From IMG/VR virus record IMGVR_UViG_3300037493_001386, positions 1 to 62,297 of that record: DNA of 62,297 nucleotides, one strand, 5' to 3'. This document shows positions 15,560 through 24,483 of this stretch, piece by piece (positions within the stretch are counted from its first letter, which is position 1; every line of letters begins with the position of its first letter). This stretch comes from a virus. A model generated the notes under the pieces. The model was not told the DNA's origin and did not search any database. It saw only the letters and a program-made list of their open reading frames with translations. The position numbers and the translations under genes are program-made.

Positions 15560-15903
15560 GCATTTGTTCACCTTGTTACGATTCAGGTAGTTATGTTGAT
15601 GTTTGCGCTACTGGAATAACATTTGGAGTTGCAGAACCTGATACTTCATATCTTGTCTGCATTCAATATAAAGCGACCGGTCGCATACAAACATTTGTGA
15701 CCATTAGCGACGAGTTCGGCAACATTACTATTGAAGGTGTATTAATTGATCCATTGCAAGGATATACATTGTGGATCACAACTGATACACCTAATGGAAC
15801 AAGGCAACCAATTACAATAAATGAAATACCTTATACTTGCATTGACTTTTCAATAGCAGTTACCAATACAGAACCATCAATAATTAATCTAACAAATGAA
15901 TAA
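15556..15903 (+). CDS. Conserved structural-region protein, 115 aa
   Basis: The start ATG 15556 overlaps the terL stop; the longer in-frame reading from 15514 lies inside terL. The protein is beta-rich with several Cys near the N-terminus (SICSPCYDSG) and Thr/Ile-rich strands, like small tail or head decoration proteins. Genome B has a nearly identical copy at 50409-50753, one of the best conserved stretches. The role in the virion is inferred from position and fold pattern. Confidence 0.75.
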   Translation: MSICSPCYDSGSYVDVCATGITFGVAEPDTSYLVCIQYKATGRIQTFVTISDEFGNITIEGVLIDPLQGYTLWITTDTPNGTRQPITINEIPYTCIDFSIAVTNTEPSIINLTNE

Positions 15904-16102
15904 GATATACGCAATCATTAAAGGTTGGTACTATTACCTAACTGCCAGTTCAAAGAATAAGAAACTAAGTACCGAAAGAACTGCAATATGTAATAACTGC
16001 CAACATAGATACAAGAGATTAAACCTATGCAATGCTTGCGGATGTTTTCTTCCAGCAAAGACAAGAGTTGAGGATGCGCAATGTCCACATCAATACTGGT
16101 AA
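15896..16102 (+). CDS. Zinc-ribbon microprotein, 68 aa
   Basis: The second half is a Cys-rich zinc-ribbon pattern: CNNCQHRY, CNACGC, then QCPHQYW. The N-terminus is aromatic and basic. The copy at 50750-50956 is almost residue-identical, far better conserved than neighbouring proteins. It sits between packaging and tail-chaperone genes, overlapping upstream by 8 nt. Function unknown; a nucleic-acid or protein-binding ribbon. Confidence 0.75.
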   Translation: MNKIYAIIKGWYYYLTASSKNKKLSTERTAICNNCQHRYKRLNLCNACGCFLPAKTRVEDAQCPHQYW

Positions 16103-16104
16103 CT

Positions 16105-16350
16105 ATGTTAGGATTTATATTAGTAAAATGCAATCAATTTGATTACGATGAAATTCTTTCATTTCAAAATAAGGGACAGATTGATGTTTTATTAAATATC
16201 CAAAACATTGTATCAATCGAAGAAATTAATGATGAAGGAGATGGTTGTTGTATTTCAATGATCAATGGTGTCCATATACTAACAACAAATAAATTCAATG
16301 AAATTAGTAAGAAGATTATTTCCTCGCAAAGTATGGCATCGATTCAATAA
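16105..16350 (+). CDS. Hypothetical tail-region protein, 81 aa
   Basis: The start ATG 16105 is chosen to match the genome B homologue at 50960, which follows the same CTGGT context. The N-terminal part is diverged but the ending (SMASIQ) is shared because it overlaps the next gene in another frame by 53 nt. No recognised domain. It may be a small tail-assembly factor, by position only. Confidence 0.55.
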   Translation: MLGFILVKCNQFDYDEILSFQNKGQIDVLLNIQNIVSIEEINDEGDGCCISMINGVHILTTNKFNEISKKIISSQSMASIQ

Positions 16351-16948
16351 ATGGAATCAAAAGCATAGCAGTTACAATCTAATAAATGTATTTACTCAGG
16401 ATGGATATAAGTACCTGAGATTCCCAAAAGAAACTAATATGCCATTGGAACGATTTGCGATGTCAATGGCATTGTTGGAGAGATTGAGTAGTGGCATAAG
16501 CGGAAGCGAAATGGATGGCATATTAGAGGGTATGGAGAAGGCATTAAGTGCTGGACTATCTAATCCAAAGAACGCAGCATTGGTTGCCACCTACATTCAC
16601 ATTATTCGTGAAAGGCAAGATACTATTATACATCGTGATATATTATTAAACATTGCTGCTACTTGGATCATTCGGGAAGATGAAGATCCAACAATAATCA
16701 ATAATGATATTCATAGTGAAAAGTTAAAAGTATTTGAAGCGATGTGCAACGGAGGTGCTCACGATTTTTTTACACGTTTGGCTATCGAGCCTCTAACACC
16801 CTTAATGTCTATGTCAGCCGAAGACTTGCAGAAATTATGGGAATACAACGTGGAGCAACAACGCAATTTAATCAAAGCATTGAACCACTTAGATTCTCAC
16901 CACGATACCGAGCGACCGAAGCGACCAAGAGAATTAAAAGTCAAGTAA
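16298..16948 (+). CDS. Tail assembly chaperone, zero-frame product (gpG-like)
   Basis: 216 residues, mostly helical, immediately upstream of the tape measure gene, the standard place of the lambda G/T-type chaperone. Near codons 156-158 a T7 run allows a -1 shift into a second frame that stays open to 17070. The region after the slip is therefore read in two frames over about 180 nt. The homologue is 51168-51818. The chaperone binds the tape measure and recruits tube protein during tail assembly. Confidence 0.8.
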   Translation: MKLVRRLFPRKVWHRFNKWNQKHSSYNLINVFTQDGYKYLRFPKETNMPLERFAMSMALLERLSSGISGSEMDGILEGMEKALSAGLSNPKNAALVATYIHIIRERQDTIIHRDILLNIAATWIIREDEDPTIINNDIHSEKLKVFEAMCNGGAHDFFTRLAIEPLTPLMSMSAEDLQKLWEYNVEQQRNLIKALNHLDSHHDTERPKRPRELKVK

Positions 16949-17070
16949 TGACAATTGTTGAAGGTGATGTAGTGGCATACAATCAACTTATGAATGGAGA
17001 TGTTGATTTATTTTTAACTAAATTTGAGCAGTTTATAAATACTCAACAACGTGGCAACAGTTTACATTGA
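16298..17070 (+). CDS. Tail chaperone, -1 frameshift extension product (gpGT-like)
   Basis: Reading shifts by -1 at the T run 16765-16771 and continues to a stop at 17070, adding about 100 residues that include MTIVEGDVVAYNQLM and LFLTKFEQFI. This extension lies past the zero-frame stop (16948) and is conserved as protein in genome B, where the same frame runs to 51928. It overlaps the tape measure start by 20 nt. In lambda a minor frameshifted product of this kind is required for tail assembly. Confidence 0.8.
16765..16771 (+). other. Programmed -1 frameshift slippery site (T TTT TTT)
   Basis: In the zero frame the codons are GAT TTT TTT ACA, so T TTT TTT satisfies the X XXY YYZ rule with perfect re-pairing. 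In genome B the run is eight T residues (51635-51642). Confidence 0.75.
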
Positions 17071-20000
17071 TTATGAAGCGAGAGCAGCATCGTTAAAAGC
17101 AGTAACCGATACCATTATTAATGCCAATAAACAAATTGGTGATAGTGCTGAAGTAGCAGCCAAAGAGGGAGCGGATGCCTATAAGTCAATGGGCAAAGCA
17201 ATGGGTGCTGCATTCTCATCGCAAGAGGTATCTAAGGCATTGAATAGTAACATTGCCAGTATAAATAAAAATCGTGATGCGCTAACTAAATTAACTGGTG
17301 AATCAATTAAGTTTGGTAAGGCAGCAATAACATTAGGCGGTCAAGTAAAGCAGAATGCATCTGAAGTATTAAAAGCAAAAGAGGCATTGGCAAAGTACCA
17401 ACAAACATTAAATGATACTGGTAAGGGAACAGATAATACAGAGAAGAAAACCCAGTCATTAAAAGGTAGATTGCGAGAATTAAAAGAACAATTATCCGCA
17501 CTTGAAACGGCTGGTCAAGAGGGATCAATGGCATTTGAAAAGTTAGCGGTTGAGGCTGGTAAACTTCAGGATCAAATAGGAGATACAACAGAACGAGTTA
17601 AAGTATTATCATCCGACACATTTAAGTTTGATGCTGCATTGGGTGCGGTTAAAGGAATTGCTGCTGGATTTTCAATAGCGCAAGGTGCTGCTGCTTTATT
17701 TGGTGAGGAGAATGAGGACTTAAATAAAACAATTGCAAAGACTCAGGGAGCATTAGCATTACTTTCAGGATTGCAAGAGATTGCAACATTAGTAACTGGT
17801 CAAGGCGCAACAAAGATTGCCTTACAGAATCTATTTATGAAAGATAAAATAGTCACTACTACTGCTGCTGCTGGTGCGGTTACAACATTAGCGGTTGCCG
17901 AAGAAGGTGCTGCAGTTGCAACATTGGCAACTAAGAAAAGTCTTGACCTATTAAAGATTGCGATTGCTGGAACTGGTATTGGATTATTAGTAATTGGATT
18001 AGGTGCATTGTATGCAATCTATCAAAGAAATTCAGAGGCCTCTAAGAAATTTCAAGAAGCATTAGATGGAACTAATGTTGCAATAGGCAATGCTAAAATA
18101 TTACTTAAAGAATATTCAAACGATCAAATTAATTTGAATAATCAAATCGAAGTTGCTGCTGGAAGAATGAAGCAAAGTGATGCAGATAAGGATAAAGTAA
18201 AAAGAGATTCTAATGCTAAATTTAAAACAGAATCAAAAGCATTATATGCATCGCAAGTTCAATTAGATAATCAAGTAATTGAATTGAATAATAAAATAAT
18301 GTTCCAAGAAGTAGAAAGGCAAAAGAATGGAGCATTGGGCGCAAAGGGTTCTGATGCAGCAATTATTGCCACAAGAAAAGAAATTGCAGTAATTCAAGAA
18401 AAGTACAAAGAAGCGCAGAAAGGAATTAATGATTTAAGAGAAGCAAATAAAAAGTCCGAAGGAGCGCAAATTAAACTGATTGATGATGCAGAAATAAAAA
18501 GATTAAAAGATGAAGCATCTGCAGCATACGATAAAGCAAAGCAGATATCAGATAAATTAATTCAAGATAGATTAAATGCAGAACTAAATGGTCTTAAATT
18601 AATTCAGGTAATTAATGGAGATTCATTTAAGAACAAAGAAGATATATTAAAAAAAGAAGCAGAAATCGAAAGGGCATCAGCAACTGCCAGTATCACTAAT
18701 AAACAATTAAGGGCATCAACACTACTACTGATTGATGCTAAATTGGCTCAGGATACAGAACAATTAAAACTGGATGAACAAAACAAAGTAATTGCTAATG
18801 AGGTTAAATTGATTGAAGCGAAAAAGGTATTAAATACTGCAACATTAGGTGATGAAATTAAACAAGCAGAACTATCATTTAATATTGAAAAGTCTAATCT
18901 TGAAGCAAAGATTAAATTAAATCAGGCATCATCTGCAGACCTTGAATTACTTAGTGCTAATAACGAAAAGAAGATTCAGGATATAAAGAACAGAGGTATA
19001 CAACAAGAGTATACTTTAAGAGTTCAGTCATTCGAACTAAGAAAGATGTTAGGCGCAACTACATTAGCAGAAGAACTAAGTTTAATTCGTGCAAGAGCAG
19101 AAGCGGAGTTAAAGGCAAATGAATTATCAAATAAAACATTGCCACAAAAGGAAGCGGATAGGAAAGCAATCATTGCCAAGACTGATAATGATATCACTCA
19201 GGCAAAAGCAGTAGAAGCAAACAAACGTATTGATATTGAGAATGCAGAGGCTGAGGCAGCGTTAATACTTGGAACTGCTACATATGATCAAAAGGTAAAA
19301 TTAATAGAAGACGAGGGTCTAAAACAGAAGAATTCACTTGATAAAAAACTATTAGGTGAGGAAGCATATAATGCAGCGGTCTTAAAGATTAATGCAGACA
19401 CTACTGCCAAACTAAAATTAGAGCAAGATGCAAGAGTACAAAGTGTATTTGCATTACTAAATGCTGCATCAGGTGTATTTCAGGAATTAAATGCTTTGGG
19501 TCAACAACAGACAGATGAAAGAATTGCTGGAGTAACGGCTGCAAGTGAGGTTGAACTAAAAGCAATTAATAATAGTACTGCGCTGGAAACTGAAAAAGCA
19601 AGACAAAGAACTGCGCTGGAGAAAAGAACACAAAGAATAATTCGTGAGGATAAAAGAAGGCAAGCGGAATCTGATAAAGCATTAGCATTATTTCAGGCAA
19701 TTGTTGGTAGTGCATCAGCGGTTGCATCTGCTAAAACATTACCATTAAAGATATTAATTGCGGCGGCTGGAGCAATTCAGATAGCAGCCATATTATCAAG
19801 ACCAATACCTAAGTTTGAAAAGGGAGGGGAGATAGGTGGCAAAAGACATAGTGAGGGAGGTACAATTGTAGAAGCAGAACAAGGAGAATATATCGTTAAT
19901 AGAAAGCAAACATCGGCACATAGAAAAGAATTAATGGCAATGAATCAATCATCTGAATCATTTAAAAAATTAATTAATGATAGGTATGTTCGACCAGCCA

Positions 20001-20176
20001 TTATGAATTATATGTTGAATTCAAAGAACAAGGAAATGGGGGTAAATGTAAATGCTACATTAAACTCAAAAACTATGGAGACTGAATTAAAAGGATTGCG
20101 AAAAGATATAAGAAATAGTTCTCAGGTATTTAGTAATAACAAAAATGATTCACGTTACTTATGGCACAAGAATTAA
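17051..20176 (+). CDS. Tape measure protein
   Basis: 1041 residues from GTG 17051, the largest gene. Long coiled-coil stretches (about 120-180 and 380-880) flank a hydrophobic segment near 300-320 (AIAGTGIGLLVIGLGALYAIY), and there is a second hydrophobic stretch near 900. A conserved C-terminus carries FEKGGEIGGKRHSEGGT and GEYIVNRKQTSA. It sets tail length; at the usual ratio this predicts a tail of about 150 nm. GTG is chosen because genome B starts the same way. Confidence 0.9.
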   Translation: MATVYIDYEARAASLKAVTDTIINANKQIGDSAEVAAKEGADAYKSMGKAMGAAFSSQEVSKALNSNIASINKNRDALTKLTGESIKFGKAAITLGGQVKQNASEVLKAKEALAKYQQTLNDTGKGTDNTEKKTQSLKGRLRELKEQLSALETAGQEGSMAFEKLAVEAGKLQDQIGDTTERVKVLSSDTFKFDAALGAVKGIAAGFSIAQGAAALFGEENEDLNKTIAKTQGALALLSGLQEIATLVTGQGATKIALQNLFMKDKIVTTTAAAGAVTTLAVAEEGAAVATLATKKSLDLLKIAIAGTGIGLLVIGLGALYAIYQRNSEASKKFQEALDGTNVAIGNAKILLKEYSNDQINLNNQIEVAAGRMKQSDADKDKVKRDSNAKFKTESKALYASQVQLDNQVIELNNKIMFQEVERQKNGALGAKGSDAAIIATRKEIAVIQEKYKEAQKGINDLREANKKSEGAQIKLIDDAEIKRLKDEASAAYDKAKQISDKLIQDRLNAELNGLKLIQVINGDSFKNKEDILKKEAEIERASATASITNKQLRASTLLLIDAKLAQDTEQLKLDEQNKVIANEVKLIEAKKVLNTATLGDEIKQAELSFNIEKSNLEAKIKLNQASSADLELLSANNEKKIQDIKNRGIQQEYTLRVQSFELRKMLGATTLAEELSLIRARAEAELKANELSNKTLPQKEADRKAIIAKTDNDITQAKAVEANKRIDIENAEAEAALILGTATYDQKVKLIEDEGLKQKNSLDKKLLGEEAYNAAVLKINADTTAKLKLEQDARVQSVFALLNAASGVFQELNALGQQQTDERIAGVTAASEVELKAINNSTALETEKARQRTALEKRTQRIIREDKRRQAESDKALALFQAIVGSASAVASAKTLPLKILIAAAGAIQIAAILSRPIPKFEKGGEIGGKRHSEGGTIVEAEQGEYIVNRKQTSAHRKELMAMNQSSESFKKLINDRYVRPAIMNYMLNSKNKEMGVNVNATLNSKTMETELKGLRKDIRNSSQVFSNNKNDSRYLWHKN

Positions 20177-22194
20177 AGTTTTTATTAGATGGTGAAGATA
20201 GAGGGCAACCTACTAACTATATTGATTTTGGTTTAAGTATAACAGAAGATACAACTATTCAGGCAAGGATTGTTTCTTTTGATAATCCTTTAATATTTAT
20301 TGGAGAATCATACGAATACATTTTTGGTAAAGTAATTAGTGGAGAACATTGCGATTTGATTAATGTTCAAGTGCAATACAAATGTGGTAATATTTGGAAG
20401 AAATTAGTTGATGGCTATTTTATAATTACAGAATCTGATTTTGATTTAGATCGGTGTTCAGTTCAAACAAAGTTATACGATGAATCATTTTCAACTAAAA
20501 TAAATAATAATAAATCTATTCCATTTTATTCCGACTCTAATATATCCAAGAATTTATTTCCAATTGTTGCGCCAATAGTTACACCATTAAGGATATTTAA
20601 ACCGTCGGATGGTACTTACTACCAAGATAGTTGTGGATGTATTAGTGTATACGATGCATTTAAACATTTAGTTAATTGTATGTCAGATGGATTAATAGAT
20701 TTTGATTCTAACTTTTTTAAGCCAGTATATAATAATCCACCATTTGTTCCGCAGAATTATGTTGTAACAAATGCAGAAGCATTAAGGAATAAATCATTTG
20801 TGCATACTCAATTAGTATTTGATAAGTTATTCATAGCATTAAATAAAAAATTAAGATTGGGAATGGGGTTTGAAAAACAACCTAATGGCAGACCACTATT
20901 AAGAATTGAAGATGCTGAATACTTTTTTGATTCAACACCATCAGTAACATTAGATGACCAGCCTGATATCACTATGCGATATGATACTGAAAGTTTAATT
21001 GCTGGTGTTGACTTTGGATCAAATCCTTTCTTTAATAAAGGGGATTGTAATAATGGCAGTACACCTTGTTCATTTTTGCAGACTGCATTCTTTGGATTTC
21101 GTGATGAATCATTCGGTATACTTGGTACTTGCAATACATCTAAAATGTTAAACCTTGTAAGTGATGATGTAATATTTGATACTAATATTATTGAGGATAT
21201 AATAGTCCATAATAATTTAGATTACGAATTAAATATGATTGTAATGTATTGTGATGGTAATAGAGCATTACCAGTAAGCACATCATTTACAGCAATACAA
21301 GGTGACCCATTGGGTGCTGGTAATACAATATATAATGAACAATTAATAAATGAAAGATGTTCTGCTAATTGGTTAGGCGGTTATCCAAATTCTTTGATTC
21401 AGTATATAGTTGGATTTGATCCAGCACTAACACCATTTAATGCAAGAATGCTTAATCTATTACCAAGTGACCAACAATGGACTATATATCCAGTACCTCC
21501 AAATTCTCCACAATACTATTTAGCAGAAGAAGGTGTTCCAATTAAATATTTAGCCGAGATAAGTGATCCCAATAACTTATTTGACGGACAGAAATATACC
21601 GTTCCATTTTCAGGAACATATACATTTACTGCGAAGATAGCATTGCAGTTATTATCAGATACACCAGTTAATAGATATACAAAAGCAATTATTAGGCAAT
21701 ATAATTCTATTGATGTTGAAATAGGTTCTTATAGCAGCGGAGTATTTAATGATACTGGATTAGGAAATATAAGAATAGCAGTAACTGCAACATTTCCTTG
21801 TAATGCTGGAGACTTCATTAGGGTAGATTTAATGGAGTATTATACAGATGCCAATCTTCACGTAGCAAGAGTTCAAGATATAATAACATATGCAATAGAT
21901 GAGGAAGGTGATTTTTTATACTCAGAGTTCTTTGGTAGTGGAGTGCCATTTGGTAATACAGATTTGCAGCCAGTTGATCCAAATCTAATTAGGAATGTAT
22001 TATACAGATTTGAACGGCCTCTGTCAATGGATGAGATTAATAGTATTATAAATGCCACAAGTAATCCAATTCTAATTGGTAGGTACGATGACTTATTAAG
22101 AACAATACCAGCGCATATTAAATCAATAAATATTGATAGTATTATAAAGCAATCTGCTAAATTTGATTTACGTTCAAATAAAATATTAATATGA
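20161..22194 (+). CDS. Tail protein (distal tail/baseplate candidate), 677 aa
   Basis: Follows the tape measure with a 16-nt overlap, the usual place of the distal tail protein. The first 120 residues are beta-rich (ELKFLLDGEDRGQPTNYIDF start), the middle is variable, and a conserved block near the C-terminus (VPFGNTDLQPVDPN, YRFERPLSMDEI, GRYDDLLRTI) matches genome B. The middle diverges strongly between phages, as in adhesin-bearing tail-tip proteins. No enzymatic motif seen. Confidence 0.7.
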   Translation: MAQELKFLLDGEDRGQPTNYIDFGLSITEDTTIQARIVSFDNPLIFIGESYEYIFGKVISGEHCDLINVQVQYKCGNIWKKLVDGYFIITESDFDLDRCSVQTKLYDESFSTKINNNKSIPFYSDSNISKNLFPIVAPIVTPLRIFKPSDGTYYQDSCGCISVYDAFKHLVNCMSDGLIDFDSNFFKPVYNNPPFVPQNYVVTNAEALRNKSFVHTQLVFDKLFIALNKKLRLGMGFEKQPNGRPLLRIEDAEYFFDSTPSVTLDDQPDITMRYDTESLIAGVDFGSNPFFNKGDCNNGSTPCSFLQTAFFGFRDESFGILGTCNTSKMLNLVSDDVIFDTNIIEDIIVHNNLDYELNMIVMYCDGNRALPVSTSFTAIQGDPLGAGNTIYNEQLINERCSANWLGGYPNSLIQYIVGFDPALTPFNARMLNLLPSDQQWTIYPVPPNSPQYYLAEEGVPIKYLAEISDPNNLFDGQKYTVPFSGTYTFTAKIALQLLSDTPVNRYTKAIIRQYNSIDVEIGSYSSGVFNDTGLGNIRIAVTATFPCNAGDFIRVDLMEYYTDANLHVARVQDIITYAIDEEGDFLYSEFFGSGVPFGNTDLQPVDPNLIRNVLYRFERPLSMDEINSIINATSNPILIGRYDDLLRTIPAHIKSINIDSIIKQSAKFDLRSNKILI

Positions 22195-23858
22195 GTATTA
22201 CCTCAATACCAAACCAGCCAATATTATTTCATTCAGAAGATGAAATAATTGCACCTTGCGAAGAATGCGGAAGTTCTAATTATAATCAGTTAATTGATTT
22301 TAATGATAAGGTTTTCTTTCAATTAGAATCAACTGCTTGCGAACAATCCCCGATGATACCATTTGACACTTTATTGCAAGTTTGGTCAGATACAGAAGGT
22401 AATATTTGTGGTGATGGAGTATTGGCTGGTTCGTATGCACAATATTTATACATTGATTACTCATACGAATTATACTCCATAACATTTACAATTCTGAATA
22501 TTGAAGAAGGTACCTTAAATATATCAATGGATGGCAGCACAAACTATGAGTTATCATTGGCTGGAACTTATACATTATACTTTAATAATGTAAATACAAA
22601 TAATGATAGTTATGTTATATTATTAATTCAATCAAGTACATTCGTAGGTTGCTTTGATGCTAATAGTATTTTAGTAAAAGGTATTGCATCAAGAAACGAA
22701 ATAAAAGTTGGTATTGTTGATCCTATTACACTTCAACAATTAGATGTTATTTCTCCACAATACACAATAATAGATAATAAGATTATTGCTTCATTTGATT
22801 TCATAGATGTTGATGTTACTACTGGATGCTATCGACTTGCAATAGCAGATTTTTGTGAAAATACTTGCAGCCAGTTTAGAGTAATTAATAATCTTTTTAA
22901 TTTATACTTCAGTATTCCTTATGGTTGGAGCGCAGTAACTGGATTCGGTGCAACATATAGTTTTAATCAAAATCTATTTTGTGCGGAAACACCATATGAA
23001 GATGGGGAGATTACATTAGCATCTGTATCAGAATTATGCGAAGGGAAATTCTATTACATATCAATAGTAATTGAAAGCACAACAAATAATTTAATTTATG
23101 CTCAAATAGGTAATAGTACAATTCAGTTTCCATATAATGCAACGGGATACCAAACTATTGGTATAACTGCTGGAAGTCCATCATTAATTTATGGAATGAG
23201 GTTAACATTATTTATTCAGAATAATGGCAATGGACCGGGAAGTACTTGCATTTCAAAGGTGGATGTTCAGATTGATGATAGTAATATCCAATGGAATAAA
23301 TACTCAGATATAATTAGTTTGGGCGATTACAGCGATTCGTGCAACTATTATAAGATTGAGGGTTGCAATACACAAAACCAGTTTAATCTTGCGTTTAATG
23401 GCAGCGTATTTATGCCAATGGTTAGATTAGAGGGAAGACGAGTGAAACCACAATATGTAACTAATGCAAATACATTTAGATATGCATCAGGTAAATGGTC
23501 GGCAAACTATGTCAATAGAATAAAACAATGGACGTATCATTTTGGCAGACTGCCTGAATACATACTTGACTTTCTATCAACCATATTCTATTATGATAAT
23601 TGCTATGTGAATGGAGTATTAATGTTTCCACAAGATAACCAGTTCCCAACTATTGACTGGTCGGATGCTGATACATACTTAGGATCATTCAACATTGACT
23701 TAGTTGAAAAACAAAATAATGTTATTAAAGTACAATGTGCTGATTCTAATGCTACTTGTTTGCCATCGGTAATAGGATTAGACGAACCATATTTATTATC
23801 TGAGGATGGTATTATTTTAAATACACAAGATTCAATTAATTTGTATTCCGAAAATTAA
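22191..23858 (+). CDS. Tail protein, 555 aa
   Basis: Overlaps the previous stop by 4 nt. A conserved N-terminus (TSIPNQPI, CEECGS) and a strongly conserved C-terminal third (QFNLAFNGS, MVRLEGRR, YVTNANTFRYASGKWSANY) flank a diverged beta-rich centre. The pattern suggests conserved tail-docking ends and a variable, possibly receptor-facing middle. The homologue is 57052-58719. The order between the tail tip and the tube protein is unusual for lambda-like phages but the same in both genomes. Confidence 0.7.
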   Translation: MSITSIPNQPILFHSEDEIIAPCEECGSSNYNQLIDFNDKVFFQLESTACEQSPMIPFDTLLQVWSDTEGNICGDGVLAGSYAQYLYIDYSYELYSITFTILNIEEGTLNISMDGSTNYELSLAGTYTLYFNNVNTNNDSYVILLIQSSTFVGCFDANSILVKGIASRNEIKVGIVDPITLQQLDVISPQYTIIDNKIIASFDFIDVDVTTGCYRLAIADFCENTCSQFRVINNLFNLYFSIPYGWSAVTGFGATYSFNQNLFCAETPYEDGEITLASVSELCEGKFYYISIVIESTTNNLIYAQIGNSTIQFPYNATGYQTIGITAGSPSLIYGMRLTLFIQNNGNGPGSTCISKVDVQIDDSNIQWNKYSDIISLGDYSDSCNYYKIEGCNTQNQFNLAFNGSVFMPMVRLEGRRVKPQYVTNANTFRYASGKWSANYVNRIKQWTYHFGRLPEYILDFLSTIFYYDNCYVNGVLMFPQDNQFPTIDWSDADTYLGSFNIDLVEKQNNVIKVQCADSNATCLPSVIGLDEPYLLSEDGIILNTQDSINLYSEN

Positions 23859-23943
23859 TATATTTGCTCATCTTTTTGCACCATCGTAGGTTTAACGGAA
23901 GCAACCTTTAATAGCGACTGAAACAACTTAAATCTATACTACA
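23859..23943 (+). promoter_or_regulatory. Promoter and structured leader of the tube gene
   Basis: TATATTTG at 23859-23866 is a -7 box. The leader contains TTTTTGCACC and a GTAGGTT/AACCT hairpin (23886-23907) followed by TTTAATAG. The leader of genome B (58717-58800) has the same elements, and the capsid leader (30068-30096) has a related hairpin, suggesting strong or stabilised transcripts for abundant virion proteins. Confidence 0.65.
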
Positions 23944-24483
23944 ATGGGCTGCGCCTCATATTGCGAAACTGGACTTGAAACGCACGATTTAGTGCCTTGC
24001 GGTCAATATAAACTTGGCGGTGTTTCCGCTATTATTATCGGTGCTTGTGGAGCAGTGTTGGCTGTTCCAACTGATCCAATTGAAATTCAAGCATTATTAA
24101 CTTCAGGAGATGCAGTCTTGGTTGAAGATATCCGTTTTGCATTACCAGCGGGTTCTCCAATTCAGGTGGATTCACCAGTAGGTTGTGGCACTCAGATTCG
24201 TATCAACGAAGACCGAACTGCTACTCTTTACGATGCCAATGTTACCGACCAAAATAATTCATTTTATAATTCATTAAACTCTCAAAAGGTTGGATGGATT
24301 ATGGCTTATTTATGCGACTCAGGTAACGTAATCTATATCGACCCACCAGTTGGTATTACAACCTCTGCAAACTTTATTATTCCTGAGCAGAACAACGAAC
24401 TTCAGCGTTATGAAGTAACATTTAGTTGGAGACAAAAAGAGATTCCAACTCAGTTTGCTGCACCGGCTGGAATATTTAGTTAA
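23944..24483 (+). CDS. Major tail tube protein candidate, 179 aa
   Basis: A beta-rich protein of the size of siphovirus tube subunits with its own promoter and leader. It is one of the best conserved proteins between the two phages (PAGSPIQVDSPVGCG, RINEDRTATLYDA, QRYEVTFSWRQKEIP shared). Several Cys residues are conserved. The tube role is inferred from size, conservation and separate promoter. The stop overlaps the next ATG. Confidence 0.65.
   Translation: MGCASYCETGLETHDLVPCGQYKLGGVSAIIIGACGAVLAVPTDPIEIQALLTSGDAVLVEDIRFALPAGSPIQVDSPVGCGTQIRINEDRTATLYDANVTDQNNSFYNSLNSQKVGWIMAYLCDSGNVIYIDPPVGITTSANFIIPEQNNELQRYEVTFSWRQKEIPTQFAAPAGIFS

Noticed and set aside
16744-17070. Independent gene starting at GTG 16744
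   Set aside because: The frame is better explained as the -1 frameshift extension of the tail chaperone; there is no leader at the GTG and the slip site is in the right place.
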